A stretch of DNA of 37,142 bases from Pseudomonadota bacterium (lineage in GTDB: Bacteria > Pseudomonadota > Alphaproteobacteria > Rhizobiales > Xanthobacteraceae), in assembly GCA_023435725.1 (NCBI GenBank), contig JAEYRD010000177.1, positions 1-37,142 on the forward strand, read 5' to 3'. The translations under genes and the position numbers were made by a program. The notes below the pieces were generated by a model. The model made no database searches and was not told where the DNA came from. It saw nothing but the letters and a program-made list of their open reading frames with translations. Position 1 is the stretch's first letter. The number at the start of each line of letters is the position of its first letter. Positions 15,418 through 24,206 of this stretch are shown here, in pieces.

Positions 15418-16962
15418 CTAAATCTTCGTCGCCGTCTTCGGCCAATACTTGTCGCGCAGATGGCGCTTCACCAGCTTGCCGGTGGGGGTACGCGGCAGCT
15501 CGGCCTCGAAATCGATCGAGCGTGGGCACTTGATCGCGGAGAGGCGTGTCTTGCAGTAGGCGATCAGCTCGGCCTCGAGCTCCTTGCCCGCACGCGTCAT
15601 GTTATGCGGCTGCACCACCGCCTTCACCTCTTCGCCCATCTCCTCGTTCGGCACGCCGAACACAGCGACGTCGGCGATGTCGGGATGGGTGATGAGCACG
15701 TCCTCGGTCTCCTGCGGGTAGATGTTCACCCCGCCCGAGATGATCATGTAGGACTTGCGATCGGTGAGAAAGAGGAAGCCGTCCTTGTCGAGATAGCCGA
15801 CGTCGCCGAGCGTCGACCAGCCCTTTGCGTTGTAGGCCTTCTTCGTCTTCTCGGGATCGTTGTGATAGGTGAAAACAGGCGCATCGGCGAAATAAACCGT
15901 GCCGATTTCGCCCGTTGGCTGCTCCTCGTCGTTCTCGTCCAGGATCTTGATCTTGCCGACCACGGCGCGGCCGACGCTGCCGCGATGCTCAAGCCACTGC
16001 TGCGAGTTGCAGACGGTGACGCCGTTGCCTTCCGAGCCCGCGTAATACTCGATCAGGATCGGCCCCCACCACTCGATCATCTTGGCCTTGACGTCGATCG
16101 GGCAGGGTGCGGCGGCGTGGATCGCGCCTTTCAGCGTCGAGACGTTGTACTTCGCGCGGATCTCGTTCGGCAGCTTAAGCATGCGCACGAACATGGTCGG
16201 CACGAGCTGGGACTGCGTGACCTTGTATTTCTCGACCAGCTTCAGGAAATCCTCGGCGTCGAAATGCTCCATGATGATGGAGGTGCCGCCAAGCACGATC
16301 GCCATCATGTTGAAGCGCAGCGGAGCTGCATGATAGAGCGGCGCCGGCGACAGATAGGTGCTGTCGGCGTTCATGCCGCACATGTCGGCGCAGAGCACGC
16401 GCAGGAATGCGTTGGGTACGTCGATGGGATTGCCCTCGAACGCCTTCTTGATGCCCTTGGGGCGGCCGGTGGTGCCCGACGAATACAGCATGTCGTAACC
16501 CGCGACCTCGTCTGCGATCGGGGTCACCGGCTGGCTTGCTGCTTCCTTGTCGTAGGAGCGGAAGCCGGGCAGCGGCTCGTCGACCATGTAGAAGATCGGT
16601 TCGCCTGCGGTACCCTTGATCAGACCCTTGATCTGGTCGGCGCATTTCGGTGTCGTGATCACGACCTTGGCGGCGCAATCGCCGATGATGTATTCGATCT
16701 CGTCCTGCTTCAGGTAACGGCTGATCGCGGTGTAATAGAGTCCGCTCCGTTGCGCGGCCCAGCAGATCTCCATGAACGCAAGGCGGTTTTCCATCAGCAG
16801 CGCGATATGGTCGCCGGCCTTGAGGCCGAGCGAGCGGAACAGCTGCGCGCCCTGGTTCGAGAGTTCGTCGAGCTCGCGATAGGTAATCGCCTTGCCGGTC
16901 CCGGCCATCTGGTAGGCGATCTTGTCGGGTGTGGTCTTCGCGTAGACGGACGGATGGGTCAT
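15418..16962 (-). CDS. Acyl-CoA synthetase (AMP-forming), FadD-like
   Basis: ANL-superfamily ligase of 514 residues that activates a carboxylic acid to its CoA thioester through an acyl-adenylate. The phosphate-binding motif YSSGTTGRPKG is at about 160-170, the adenine-binding YYAGSEG near 300-306, the hinge region with DRKSYMIISGG near 408, and the C-terminal catalytic Lys496 in PRTPTGK. It resembles the medium/long-chain and aryl acid ligases of actinobacterial and bradyrhizobial beta-oxidation clusters. It lies about 100 nt downstream of the thiolase gene on the same strand and is probably in one operon with it. A second, unrelated ligase is at 20927, so the cluster may handle two substrates or two steps. 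Confidence 0.92.
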   Translation of the reverse strand: MTHPSVYAKTTPDKIAYQMAGTGKAITYRELDELSNQGAQLFRSLGLKAGDHIALLMENRLAFMEICWAAQRSGLYYTAISRYLKQDEIEYIIGDCAAKVVITTPKCADQIKGLIKGTAGEPIFYMVDEPLPGFRSYDKEAASQPVTPIADEVAGYDMLYSSGTTGRPKGIKKAFEGNPIDVPNAFLRVLCADMCGMNADSTYLSPAPLYHAAPLRFNMMAIVLGGTSIIMEHFDAEDFLKLVEKYKVTQSQLVPTMFVRMLKLPNEIRAKYNVSTLKGAIHAAAPCPIDVKAKMIEWWGPILIEYYAGSEGNGVTVCNSQQWLEHRGSVGRAVVGKIKILDENDEEQPTGEIGTVYFADAPVFTYHNDPEKTKKAYNAKGWSTLGDVGYLDKDGFLFLTDRKSYMIISGGVNIYPQETEDVLITHPDIADVAVFGVPNEEMGEEVKAVVQPHNMTRAGKELEAELIAYCKTRLSAIKCPRSIDFEAELPRTPTGKLVKRHLRDKYWPKTATKI

Positions 16963-17062
16963 GGCGTTTCCTCAAAAAAGAGGCGAGCGGTGAATGACGA
17001 CGGGGGCGGATACCGCTCCCTATCGTCACTCACCACTCGCCATTCGTTCTTCGCTTTTCTTC

Positions 17063-18235
17063 TTACAGTCGTTCGACGATCGTCACGTTGGCCATGCCGC
17101 CGCCTTCGCACATGGTCTGGAGGCCGTAGCGCTTGCCGCGCTGATGCAGGGCGTGAACCAGCGTCGTCATCAGCTTGGTGCCGGAGCCGCCGAGGGGATG
17201 ACCGAGCGCGATGGCGCCGCCATTGACGTTGAGGCGGGCCGGATCGGCGCCGGTGGTCTTCAACCACGCGGTCGGCACCGAGGCGAAGGCCTCGTTGACC
17301 TCGAACAGATCGATGTCATCGATCTTCATGCCGGCCTTCTCCAGCGCGCGCTTGGTGGCGGGCAGCGGCGCTTCCAGCATGATCACGGGGTCGCCGCCGA
17401 TCATGGTCATGTGATGGACGCGGGCAAGCGGCTTGACGCCGAGCTGCTTGAGGCCGCGCTCGTTGACCACCATGACGCCGGACGCGCCGTCGCAGATCTG
17501 GCTGGCGCTTGCCGCGGACAGCTTGCCGTTCTCGGCGATCAGCTTGACGCCCTTGATACCTTCAATCGTGGCGTCGAACCGGATGCCTTCGTCGATGTGA
17601 TGGGTGTCCTTGGAGCCGTCGGCGCGGGTGATCTCGAGCGGAACGATCTCCTTCTTGAAGTGACCGGCCTGCGTCGCCGCGATCGCGCGCTGATGGCTGT
17701 TGTAGGAATATTCGTCGAGTTCGTCCTTCGACAGGCCGTACTTCTCGGCCATCATCTCCGCGCCGGTGAACTGGCTGAACACGATGTTCGGATATCTCGC
17801 CTCGATGCCCGGGCTCTTGTAATTGCCGAAGCCGTTCTTGGCGGGCAACTGTGAGGACAGGCCCATCGGCACGCGCGTCATCGATTCCACGCCGGCGGCG
17901 ATCACGACGTCCATCGTGCCGGACATCACGGCTTGTGCCGCGAAGTGCAGCGCCTGCTGCGACGAGCCGCACTGACGGTCGATCGAGGTGCCCGGCACGC
18001 TCTCCGGCAGCTTCGAGGCCATGATCGCGTTGCGAGCGACGTTGTTCGACTGCTCGCCGACCTGCATCACGCAGCCCATGATCACGTCCTCGACCAGGGC
18101 GGGATCGACCTTGGTGCGATCGACCAGCTCGTCCAGCACCTTGGCGGCGAGATCGGCCGGATGCCAGCCGGCGAGGCGGCCCCCCTTGCGCCCGCCTGCG
18201 GTACGCGCAGCGGCGACGATATAAGCCTCGGCCAT
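17063..18235 (-). CDS. Acetyl-CoA acetyltransferase (thiolase)
   Basis: A 390-residue thiolase that cleaves 3-oxoacyl-CoA with CoA in the last step of beta-oxidation. The nucleophile Cys89 is in SIDRQCGSSQQAL, the His of GGAIALGHPLGGSG is near 346, and the second cysteine of CEGGGMAN is near 378. It resembles the FadA5/steroid-type thiolases more than biosynthetic PhaA, judged only from motif context (GVESMTRVPMG). I choose ATG 18235 because GGGAGAG lies 6 nt upstream; a start 15 nt earlier would cover this site. It diverges from the TetR gene and its -35 box is inside the proposed TetR operator. Confidence 0.93.
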   Translation of the reverse strand: MAEAYIVAAARTAGGRKGGRLAGWHPADLAAKVLDELVDRTKVDPALVEDVIMGCVMQVGEQSNNVARNAIMASKLPESVPGTSIDRQCGSSQQALHFAAQAVMSGTMDVVIAAGVESMTRVPMGLSSQLPAKNGFGNYKSPGIEARYPNIVFSQFTGAEMMAEKYGLSKDELDEYSYNSHQRAIAATQAGHFKKEIVPLEITRADGSKDTHHIDEGIRFDATIEGIKGVKLIAENGKLSAASASQICDGASGVMVVNERGLKQLGVKPLARVHHMTMIGGDPVIMLEAPLPATKRALEKAGMKIDDIDLFEVNEAFASVPTAWLKTTGADPARLNVNGGAIALGHPLGGSGTKLMTTLVHALHQRGKRYGLQTMCEGGGMANVTIVERL

Positions 18236-18285
18236 TTCGGTCTCTCCCATGATTATTCTGAGGTGGGTTGGGTTGTCGGGGGCGG

Positions 18286-18328
18286 ATTTAAGGGGCGAGA
18301 TATCGTTTAGTCAATCGATCAATTAACT
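18286..18328 (-). promoter_or_regulatory. Thiolase promoter with overlapping TetR operator
   Basis: On the minus strand TTGACT (18309-18314), 17 nt, TTAAAT (18286-18291) is a good sigma-70-type promoter for the thiolase/ligase pair. An imperfect palindrome, AGTCAATCGATCAATTAACT (18309-18328), 16 of 20 positions symmetrical, includes the -35 box and lies between the thiolase and the divergent TetR gene. It is the best candidate for the TetR operator and could control both directions. Confidence 0.65.
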
Positions 18329-18392
18329 CTTGTGATGAGGCGCTGCTTCGGCTTATCTGCGGCTCGCTCGTGCGGCGAGAACAGGGAACTCC

Positions 18393-19052
18393 GTGACTAC
18401 CAGCGTACCGAACAGGCTCCCCAGCGGAAGGAATTCCACGGCAGAGAAATTGCTCGTGGCCGCGAGCGAGTTGATGATCGAACGCTCCTCGATCGAGATC
18501 TCCCTTTCCGACATCGCCCAGAAATCCGGCGCCAACGCCGCCCTGGTCAAATATCATTTCGGCAACAAGGACGGCCTCCTGCTGGCGCTGCTCGCGCGCG
18601 ATGCTGCGACCGAGATGTCCAATCTCGAATACCTGCTGGTGCAGCCGATCACGCCGACCGCGAAGCTGAAGTTGCATATCGGCGGCATCATCCGCGCCTA
18701 TTACCGGTTCCCCTATATGAACCGGCTGATCCACTATCTGCTGCACGAAAGCAGCGCGGGCTCCGCCGACGAAGTCTCGAAATTCTTCGTGGCGCCGCTT
18801 CTGGACTTCCATCGCCGCCTGCTCGCCGAAGGCGTCAGCCGCGGCGAGTTCCGCCAGACCGATCCGGTGCTGTTCTACACCAGCCTGATTGGCGCCTGCG
18901 ATCACCTGTTCTTCGGCCGGCACGCGATGTCCCGCGCGACCGGCGTCGGCCCGGTCACCGATGAAGTCTGCCGGCAATACATCAAGCACATGGAAACGCT
19001 GATCTGCGGCGGCATCCTCACGCAAGCCGAGGAAGCTGTCGCGGCCGGATAA
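18393..19052 (+). CDS. TetR-family transcriptional regulator
   Basis: A 219-residue regulator. The HTH is at about 17-62 (EISLSDIAQKSGANAALVKYHFGNKDGLL), a TetR hallmark, and a helical ligand-binding domain follows (about 70-205). It starts with GTG (18393) preceded by AGGGAA. It is divergent from the thiolase gene and heads the plus-strand row SDR, hydratase, ligase and acyl-CoA dehydrogenases, starting 54 nt before the SDR gene. Control of this beta-oxidation block, with an acyl-CoA as ligand, is inferred from position and from the general behaviour of TetR regulators in such clusters. Confidence 0.92.
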   Translation: MTTSVPNRLPSGRNSTAEKLLVAASELMIERSSIEISLSDIAQKSGANAALVKYHFGNKDGLLLALLARDAATEMSNLEYLLVQPITPTAKLKLHIGGIIRAYYRFPYMNRLIHYLLHESSAGSADEVSKFFVAPLLDFHRRLLAEGVSRGEFRQTDPVLFYTSLIGACDHLFFGRHAMSRATGVGPVTDEVCRQYIKHMETLICGGILTQAEEAVAAG

Positions 19053-19106
19053 TCCGGCCATCACTCTCAAGTCTAGAGAAGAAACGCCCAAGGAAAGGCA
19101 CAAGCG

Positions 19107-19865
19107 ATGGAATTGAAAGACGTAGCCGTTCTCATCACCGGCGGTGGTTCGGGTCTCGGCGAAGCGACCGCCCGTGCCATGGCAGCCAAGGGCGCCAAGA
19201 TCGGTGTGATCGACCAGAACAAGGAAAACGCGGAGAAGGTCGCTGCCGAGGTGAAGGGCGTCGCGCTCCATGCCGACGTCACCAGCGAAGAGCAGATCAA
19301 GGCCGCGATCGCCAAGGCGGAAGCTGCGCATGGTGTCGCCCGCGTGCTGATGAACTGCGCCGGCATCGGCGGTTCGCAGCGCATCGTCGGCCGCGACGGC
19401 GTCTATCCGCTCGAAAAGTTCGCGCGCATCATCAACGTCAACCTGATCGGCACGTTCAACTGCCTGCGTCTGTTCGCCGAGCGTCTCGTCACGATCGAGC
19501 CGGTCGGTGAAGAGCGGGGCGTCATCATCAACACGGCCTCGGTTGCTGCTTACGAAGGCCAGATCGGCCAGATCGCCTACTCCGCCTCGAAGGGCGGCGT
19601 CGTCGGCCTGACGCTGCCGGCCGCGCGCGACCTCGCCAGCCAGAAGATCCGCGTCAACACCATCGCGCCCGGCCTGTTCTTCACGCCGCTGCTGATGGGT
19701 CTGAACGAGGAGGCCCGCAAGAGCTTAGGGGCCCAGGTTCCGCATCCGTCGCGCCTTGGTGATGCCAAGGAATACGGCGCGCTCGCGGTCCACATCGTCG
19801 AGAACCCGATGCTCAACGGCGAGACCATCCGCCTCGACGGTGCCATCCGCATGGCGCCGCGGTAA
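19107..19865 (+). CDS. SDR dehydrogenase, 3-hydroxyacyl-CoA dehydrogenase type II-like
   Basis: A 252-residue classical short-chain dehydrogenase similar to HSD17B10-type 3-hydroxyacyl-CoA dehydrogenases, which oxidise 3-hydroxyacyl-CoA with NAD. Cofactor motif TGGGSGLG is at 11-18, and Asp36 after the second strand indicates NAD preference. The catalytic Ser145 (NTASV), Tyr158 and Lys162 (YSASK) are intact. The long insert after NLIGTF (about 100-140, with EPVGEERGV) is characteristic of this subfamily. AAGGAAAGG precedes the ATG. Co-transcription with the TetR gene is likely (54-nt gap). It supplies the third step of beta-oxidation in this block. Confidence 0.93.
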   Translation: MELKDVAVLITGGGSGLGEATARAMAAKGAKIGVIDQNKENAEKVAAEVKGVALHADVTSEEQIKAAIAKAEAAHGVARVLMNCAGIGGSQRIVGRDGVYPLEKFARIINVNLIGTFNCLRLFAERLVTIEPVGEERGVIINTASVAAYEGQIGQIAYSASKGGVVGLTLPAARDLASQKIRVNTIAPGLFFTPLLMGLNEEARKSLGAQVPHPSRLGDAKEYGALAVHIVENPMLNGETIRLDGAIRMAPR

Positions 19866-19885
19866 GCGACAAGCGCAGCGTTCTT

Positions 19886-20042
19886 CCCTTCTCCCCTTGC
19901 GGGAGAAGGTGGCGCGCCCTGGAGCGCAATTGCGCTCCTGAGCGCGCCGGCTGAGGGGTTCTCTCCGCGGAGACAGACCCCTCACCCAAGCGAATTCCTG
20001 GCTAACGACGTCCATGCCCTCTCCCACAAGGGGAGAGGGCGC
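19886..20042. repeat. Compound interspersed repeat
   Basis: CTTCTCCCCTTGCGGGAGAAGG opens the element and CCCTCTCCCACAAGGGGAGAGG closes it; between them GGAGCGCAATTGCGCTCC is a perfect palindrome, and AGGGGT...ACCCCTC forms outer pairs. It lies between the SDR and hydratase genes within the presumed operon. Confidence 0.7.
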
Positions 20043-20075
20043 AGTTACCGGCACCTATCTCCGCGGAGAGAGCGC

Positions 20076-20882
20076 ATGTCCCAACCGCTGCTGATCGAGC
20101 ATGCTGACGGCGTCGACCGGGTGACGCTCAATCGTCCTGAGAGTCTCAACGCGCTCGATCCGTCGCTGATCGAGGCGCTCAACACCTATTTTCAGGCCCT
20201 GCAGCGCAACCGCGACACGCGCGTGGTGGTGTTGAAGGGCGCCGGCAAGAATTTTTGCGCGGGCCTCGATCTCAAGGCCGCGATGCAGCGTCGCGCGGGC
20301 CAGCAGGAGCCGCCCGGAGTGACGGAGTCGCTGGACTCGCAGCGGCGCATCGCCGACATCGTGATGCTGATGCGGCGCTGTCCGCAGCCGATCCTTTCGC
20401 TGGTGCAGGGCGCGGCGGCCGGCGGCGGTTTTGCGCTGGCGCTTGCTTCCGACATCCGCATCGCGACGAAGTCGGCGCGGATGAACTGTGCCTTCATCAA
20501 GCTCGGCCTCGGCGGCTGCGACATCGGCACCAGCTATTTCCTGCCGCGGCTCGTCGGCGTGTCCGTCGCTTCCGAGCTGATCCTCACGGGACGCTTCATC
20601 GGCGCCGAGCGCGCGCTCGCGGTCGGGCTCGTTTCGGAAGTCGTCGACGAAGACAAGCTCGACGAAGCAGCCGAGCCTTACGTCGATGCGATGATGACCG
20701 CGTCGCCCGTGGGCCTGCGCTTGTCAAAGGAATGCCTCAACATGAGCGTCGATGCGGGATCGCTGGAAGCGGCGATCGCGATGGAGGACCGCAACCAGGT
20801 CCTGTGCAGCCGCTCCGAGGAATTTTCGGAAGGCATCAGGGCCTTCCTTGAGAAGCGAAAGCCTGTCTATATCAGGCGCTGA
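20076..20882 (+). CDS. Enoyl-CoA hydratase/isomerase family protein
   Basis: Crotonase-fold protein of 268 residues. The two oxyanion-hole segments are visible: GKNFCAGLDL (57-66) and QGAAAGGGFALALASDIRIA (111-130). At the position of the hydratase glutamate (PEI in typical enzymes) it reads AFIKLGL, and Asp149 in CDIGTSYFLPR aligns with the Asp of dienoyl-CoA isomerases (ADVGTLQRLP). So it may not be a standard hydratase. GGAGAG precedes the ATG. It lies in the plus-strand row behind the SDR and 44 nt before the next ligase gene. Its role in the second beta-oxidation step, or as an isomerase or lyase for a special side chain, is inferred. Confidence 0.9.
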   Translation: MSQPLLIEHADGVDRVTLNRPESLNALDPSLIEALNTYFQALQRNRDTRVVVLKGAGKNFCAGLDLKAAMQRRAGQQEPPGVTESLDSQRRIADIVMLMRRCPQPILSLVQGAAAGGGFALALASDIRIATKSARMNCAFIKLGLGGCDIGTSYFLPRLVGVSVASELILTGRFIGAERALAVGLVSEVVDEDKLDEAAEPYVDAMMTASPVGLRLSKECLNMSVDAGSLEAAIAMEDRNQVLCSRSEEFSEGIRAFLEKRKPVYIRR

Positions 20883-20926
20883 ACGACAAAGATCCGCTAA
20901 GGACAGATAATTCCGGGAGACGCAAA

Positions 20927-22798
20927 ATGAGTGGAAGTGCGGCGGCGGTGATGTCAAAGCCCGCCTTTCGCAAGGTCGAGTGGCTCAGGCGCGACATCGA
21001 CGTCGAACGCCGCGGCGACGGCACGGTCGTGCTGAAGTCGCGCATTCCGCTGCAAGCTTACGAGAAGCACCTTCCGGCCTCGCTCGCGAAATGGGCGAAG
21101 GAAGCACCTGAACGCATCTGGCTCGCGCAGCGCAGCGCAACGAGCCGCGAATGGCGCAAGGTCTCCTACGGCGAAGCCAAGCGCACCGTGGATGCGCTGA
21201 CGCAGGCGCTGCTGAATCTGAAGCTCGACGGCCGCCCGGTCACGATCCTTTCCGGCAATTCGATCGAGCACGCGCTGATGACGCAGGCTGCGATGCAGGC
21301 ACGCTCGCCGGCAGCACCGGTGTCGCCGGCCTACTCCTTGATGAGCCATGATCACGTCAAGCTGAAATACCTGTTCGACCTGGTCAAGCCGGCCGTGGTG
21401 ATGGTGCAGGATGGGCCAACCTTCGAGAAGGCGCTGAAGGCGCTCGATCTCACCGGTGTCACCGTGGTTCACGTCGCGCGTCCTTGCGACGGCATCAAGA
21501 GCGTCAGCTTCGCCGAACTCGCCGCGACGCCGGTAACTGCGGATGTCGAAGCGTCGATCGCGAAGATTACGCCCGACACCGTCGGCAAGCTGCTGTTCAC
21601 GTCGGGCTCGACCGGCATGCCAAAGGCCGTCATCAACACGCAAGCCATGATGTGCGCCAACGCGGCGATGATGATGCAGGTGCGGCCGCGCACGCCGGGT
21701 GGGCCGCTGCCGACCATGCTGGACTGGATGCCCTGGAATCACACCATGGGCGGCAACGCGGCGTTCCATCCCATCCTTGTCGATGGCGGCACGCTCTATA
21801 TCGACGACGGCCGGCCGATGCCGGGCCAGTTCGACGAGACCCTGCGCAATCTGCGCGAGATTTCGCCGACCTATTACGCCAACGTGCCGGCGGGCTATGC
21901 TGCGCTCGCGGCGGCGATGGAGAAGGACGACGCGCTCTGCCGCTCCTTCTTCAAGAACCTCTCGATCATGGCCTATGGCGGCGCCCGCCTGCCCGACGAT
22001 CTCTATGACCGCATGCAGGCGCTGGCGGTGAAGACCACCGGCGAACGCATCGTATTCTACACAGGTTGGGGCTCGACCGAGACCGCGCCGACCTCGACCG
22101 GCACCTATTGGGACACCGAGCGCGTCGGCCTGATCGGCCTGCCGTTCCCCGGCGTCGAATTGAAGATGGTGCCGTGCGGCTCGAAATACGAGCTGCGCCT
22201 GCGCGGCGTCAACGTCACGCCCGGTTATTTCGGCCAGCCGGACCTGACGAAGAAGATGTTCGACGAGGAAGGCTTTTACTGCATCGGCGACGCCGGCATC
22301 TTCGTCGACGATTCCGATCCGGTGCAGGGCATCATCTTTGCCGGCCGTGTGGTGGAAGACTTCAAGCTCACCACCGGCACGTTCGTCCATGTCGGTTCGC
22401 TCCGTACCGATACGATCGCCGCCGCGACGCCTGTCGTGCATGACGCGCTGGTCGCGGGGCAGGATCGCGGCTTCATCGGCCTGCTCGCCTGGCCCAATCT
22501 GCATGCCTGCCGCCAGCTCGTCGGCAATTCCGATCTGAGTTTCGAGGATGCGGTGAAGCATCCCGAGGTGATCGCCTGCTTCAAGCGCGGGCTCGAAGCG
22601 CACAACAAGGAGTGCGAAGGTGCGAGCAGCCGCATCATTGCGCGCGCCATGCTGATGATCGAGCCGCCCTCGATCGACGGCAACGAGCTCACCGACAAGG
22701 GCTACATCAACCAGCGCGCCGGCCTCGAGCGCCGCGCCGCGCTGGTGGATCGCCTCTATGCCGACAAGCCGGACCAGGACGTGATCGTGCTGCGATGA
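20927..22798 (+). CDS. Feruloyl-CoA synthetase-like AMP-dependent ligase
   Basis: ANL-family ligase of 623 residues, of the FerA/Fcs type that activates hydroxycinnamates such as ferulate. N-terminal features (FRKVEWLRRDIDVERRGDG, residues 14-32) and the motif LLFTSGSTGMPKAV at 223-236 match that subfamily. Further signs are MLDWMPWNHTMGGN near 265-278 and GRVVEDFKLTTGTFVHVG in the hinge part. The C-terminus ends DGNELTDKGYINQR instead of the usual PRTxxGK, as in other family members. GGGAGACGC precedes ATG 20927. Classical ferulate genes (vanillin dehydrogenase) are absent and acyl-CoA dehydrogenases follow, so a different aromatic or cyclic acid may be the substrate. Confidence 0.9.
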   Translation: MSGSAAAVMSKPAFRKVEWLRRDIDVERRGDGTVVLKSRIPLQAYEKHLPASLAKWAKEAPERIWLAQRSATSREWRKVSYGEAKRTVDALTQALLNLKLDGRPVTILSGNSIEHALMTQAAMQARSPAAPVSPAYSLMSHDHVKLKYLFDLVKPAVVMVQDGPTFEKALKALDLTGVTVVHVARPCDGIKSVSFAELAATPVTADVEASIAKITPDTVGKLLFTSGSTGMPKAVINTQAMMCANAAMMMQVRPRTPGGPLPTMLDWMPWNHTMGGNAAFHPILVDGGTLYIDDGRPMPGQFDETLRNLREISPTYYANVPAGYAALAAAMEKDDALCRSFFKNLSIMAYGGARLPDDLYDRMQALAVKTTGERIVFYTGWGSTETAPTSTGTYWDTERVGLIGLPFPGVELKMVPCGSKYELRLRGVNVTPGYFGQPDLTKKMFDEEGFYCIGDAGIFVDDSDPVQGIIFAGRVVEDFKLTTGTFVHVGSLRTDTIAAATPVVHDALVAGQDRGFIGLLAWPNLHACRQLVGNSDLSFEDAVKHPEVIACFKRGLEAHNKECEGASSRIIARAMLMIEPPSIDGNELTDKGYINQRAGLERRAALVDRLYADKPDQDVIVLR

Positions 22799-22818
22799 GT
22801 GCGCAAATATCTCCCCTC

Positions 22819-22915
22819 GTCATTCCGGGATGGCCCGAAGGGCCAGGCCCGGAATCCATAACCCCGGCTCGTGGTTATGGATTCCGGGCTCGCGCTCCGC
22901 GCGCCCCGGAATGAC
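22819..22915. repeat. Interspersed palindromic repeat (GTCATTCCGGGG family)
   Basis: GTCATTCCGGGATGGCCCG...at the left and CGCGCCCCGGAATGAC at the right; the internal arms GGAATCCATAACC and GGTTATGGATTCC are perfectly inverted. It is the third member of the family in the window. It lies between the ligase and the first acyl-CoA dehydrogenase. Confidence 0.85.
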
Positions 22916-22955
22916 GGCATCAATGAGTATGACGGATCAACAAAGGTAGCCCGCC

Positions 22956-24083
22956 ATGAACTTCGATTTCTCTGACGACCAGAAGCAGCTTCGCGATCAG
23001 GCGCGCAAATTCCTCGCCGAAAAATGTTCGCCCAAGGCGGTGCGCGTCGTGCTCGACGGCAAGGCGCCCTACGACAAGGACCTCTGGAAGGGGCTTGCCG
23101 AGATGGGCTTTCTCGGTGTCGCGATCCCCGAGGAGTTCGGCGGCGCGGGCGCTGGTCATCTCGAGCTCTGCGTGATCGCGGAAGAGATGGGGCGGGCGAA
23201 TGCGCCGGTGCCGTTCTCCTCGACGGTCTATCTCGCCGCCGAAGCGCTGCTGATCGCGGGCAGCGACGCGCAGAAGAAGAAGTGGCTGCCGACGATCGCC
23301 GCTGGCGAGGCGATTGGCACGCTGGCGCTGTTCGAGGGCAAGGGCAATCCGTCGCCGAAGAACGTCAAGCTGACGGCGGCGAATGGTGTGCTCAACGGCG
23401 TCAAGAAGCCTGTGGCCGATGGCGCGATCGCCGACTTCGCGGTGGTTGCCGCGCGCACGGGATCGAGCGGGCGAGAGGGCGACATCTCGCTGTTTCTGGT
23501 CGATCTCAAAGCTGGCGGCGTCGAGGTGAGGAGCCTCACCAATCTCGATCCGACCCGTGGGCAGGCCGAGATCACCTTCAAGGATTGCAAGGCCGAGCCG
23601 CTGGGTGCCGCTGGCGACGGCTGGAGCATCCTGAGCCAGGTGCTCGACCGCGCCGCGGTGCTCTGTGCTTTCGAGCAGGTCGGCGGCTCCGACCGCGCGC
23701 TCGAGATGGGTCGCGACTACGCGCTCGATCGCATCGCCTTCGGCCGCCAGATCGGCTCGTTCCAGGCGGTCAAGCATATGCTCGCCGACATGTACGTCTC
23801 GGCGACGCTGGCGCGCTCCAACAGCTATTACGGCGCCTGGGCGCTCTCGACCAACGCAGCCGAACTGCCGGAAGCAGCCGCGGCCGCGCGCATCAGCGCG
23901 ACGCAGGCGTTCCAGCACTGCGCCAAGAACAACATCCAGGTTCACGGCGGCATGGGCTTCACCTGGGAGTTCGACTGCCACATGTACTATCGCCGCGCCA
24001 ACGCCATGGCGCTCGGGCTCGGCAGCCTGTCCTATTGGGAAGACCAACTGATCGACCGCATGCGCAAGAAGAACGCGGCGTAA
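22956..24083 (+). CDS. Acyl-CoA dehydrogenase, small-subunit (PimD-like)
   Basis: FAD enzyme of the acyl-CoA dehydrogenase fold, 375 residues: N-terminal helical domain (1-~120), beta domain (~120-215), C-terminal helical domain. It is shorter and divergent, like the small subunits of two-part enzymes (PimD of pimeloyl-CoA dehydrogenase, or FadE pairs of steroid pathways). FAD contacts are visible in RIAFGRQIGSFQAVKHMLAD and VHGGMGFTWEF. Where single-subunit enzymes carry the catalytic Glu (YEGTxxI), the sequence reads RRANAMALGLGS, so it probably needs a partner, most likely one of the two enzymes just downstream. AAAGGTAG precedes the ATG. Confidence 0.92.
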   Translation: MNFDFSDDQKQLRDQARKFLAEKCSPKAVRVVLDGKAPYDKDLWKGLAEMGFLGVAIPEEFGGAGAGHLELCVIAEEMGRANAPVPFSSTVYLAAEALLIAGSDAQKKKWLPTIAAGEAIGTLALFEGKGNPSPKNVKLTAANGVLNGVKKPVADGAIADFAVVAARTGSSGREGDISLFLVDLKAGGVEVRSLTNLDPTRGQAEITFKDCKAEPLGAAGDGWSILSQVLDRAAVLCAFEQVGGSDRALEMGRDYALDRIAFGRQIGSFQAVKHMLADMYVSATLARSNSYYGAWALSTNAAELPEAAAAARISATQAFQHCAKNNIQVHGGMGFTWEFDCHMYYRRANAMALGLGSLSYWEDQLIDRMRKKNAA

Positions 24084-24092
24084 TGACAGGTG

Positions 24093-24176
24093 CGTAGGAT
24101 GGGTAGAGCGAAGCGAAACCCATCACCACACCAATGCTGGACGAGATGGGTTTCGCTGCGCTCTACCCATCCTACG
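24093..24176. repeat. Long palindromic repeat between acyl-CoA dehydrogenase genes
   Basis: A perfect 18-bp outer arm, CGTAGGATGGGTAGAGCG (24093-24110) and CGCTCTACCCATCCTACG (24159-24176), is extended inward by GCGAAACCCATC/GATGGGTTTCGC. Related CGTAG...CTACG elements occur at 25458-25550 and 26824-26913. Confidence 0.88.
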
Positions 24177-24206
24177 AGATGAATGGCGCGGCCGAGGACT
24201 GAGACC

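Noticed and set aside
15460..17226. Long plus-strand open frame opposite the acyl-CoA ligase and thiolase genes
   Set aside because: It mirrors the codon pattern of two well-recognised minus-strand genes; the translation is His/Arg/Asp-rich with no domain and no binding site.
20954..22603. Long minus-strand open frame opposite the feruloyl-CoA-synthetase-like gene
   Set aside because: An antisense shadow of high-GC coding DNA: low-complexity Arg/His composition and no recognisable motif.
20076..22798. Classical non-oxidative ferulate-to-vanillin pathway
   Set aside because: A ligase and a hydratase-like gene are adjacent, but no vanillin dehydrogenase or vanillate demethylase is present and the hydratase-like protein lacks a standard glutamate.
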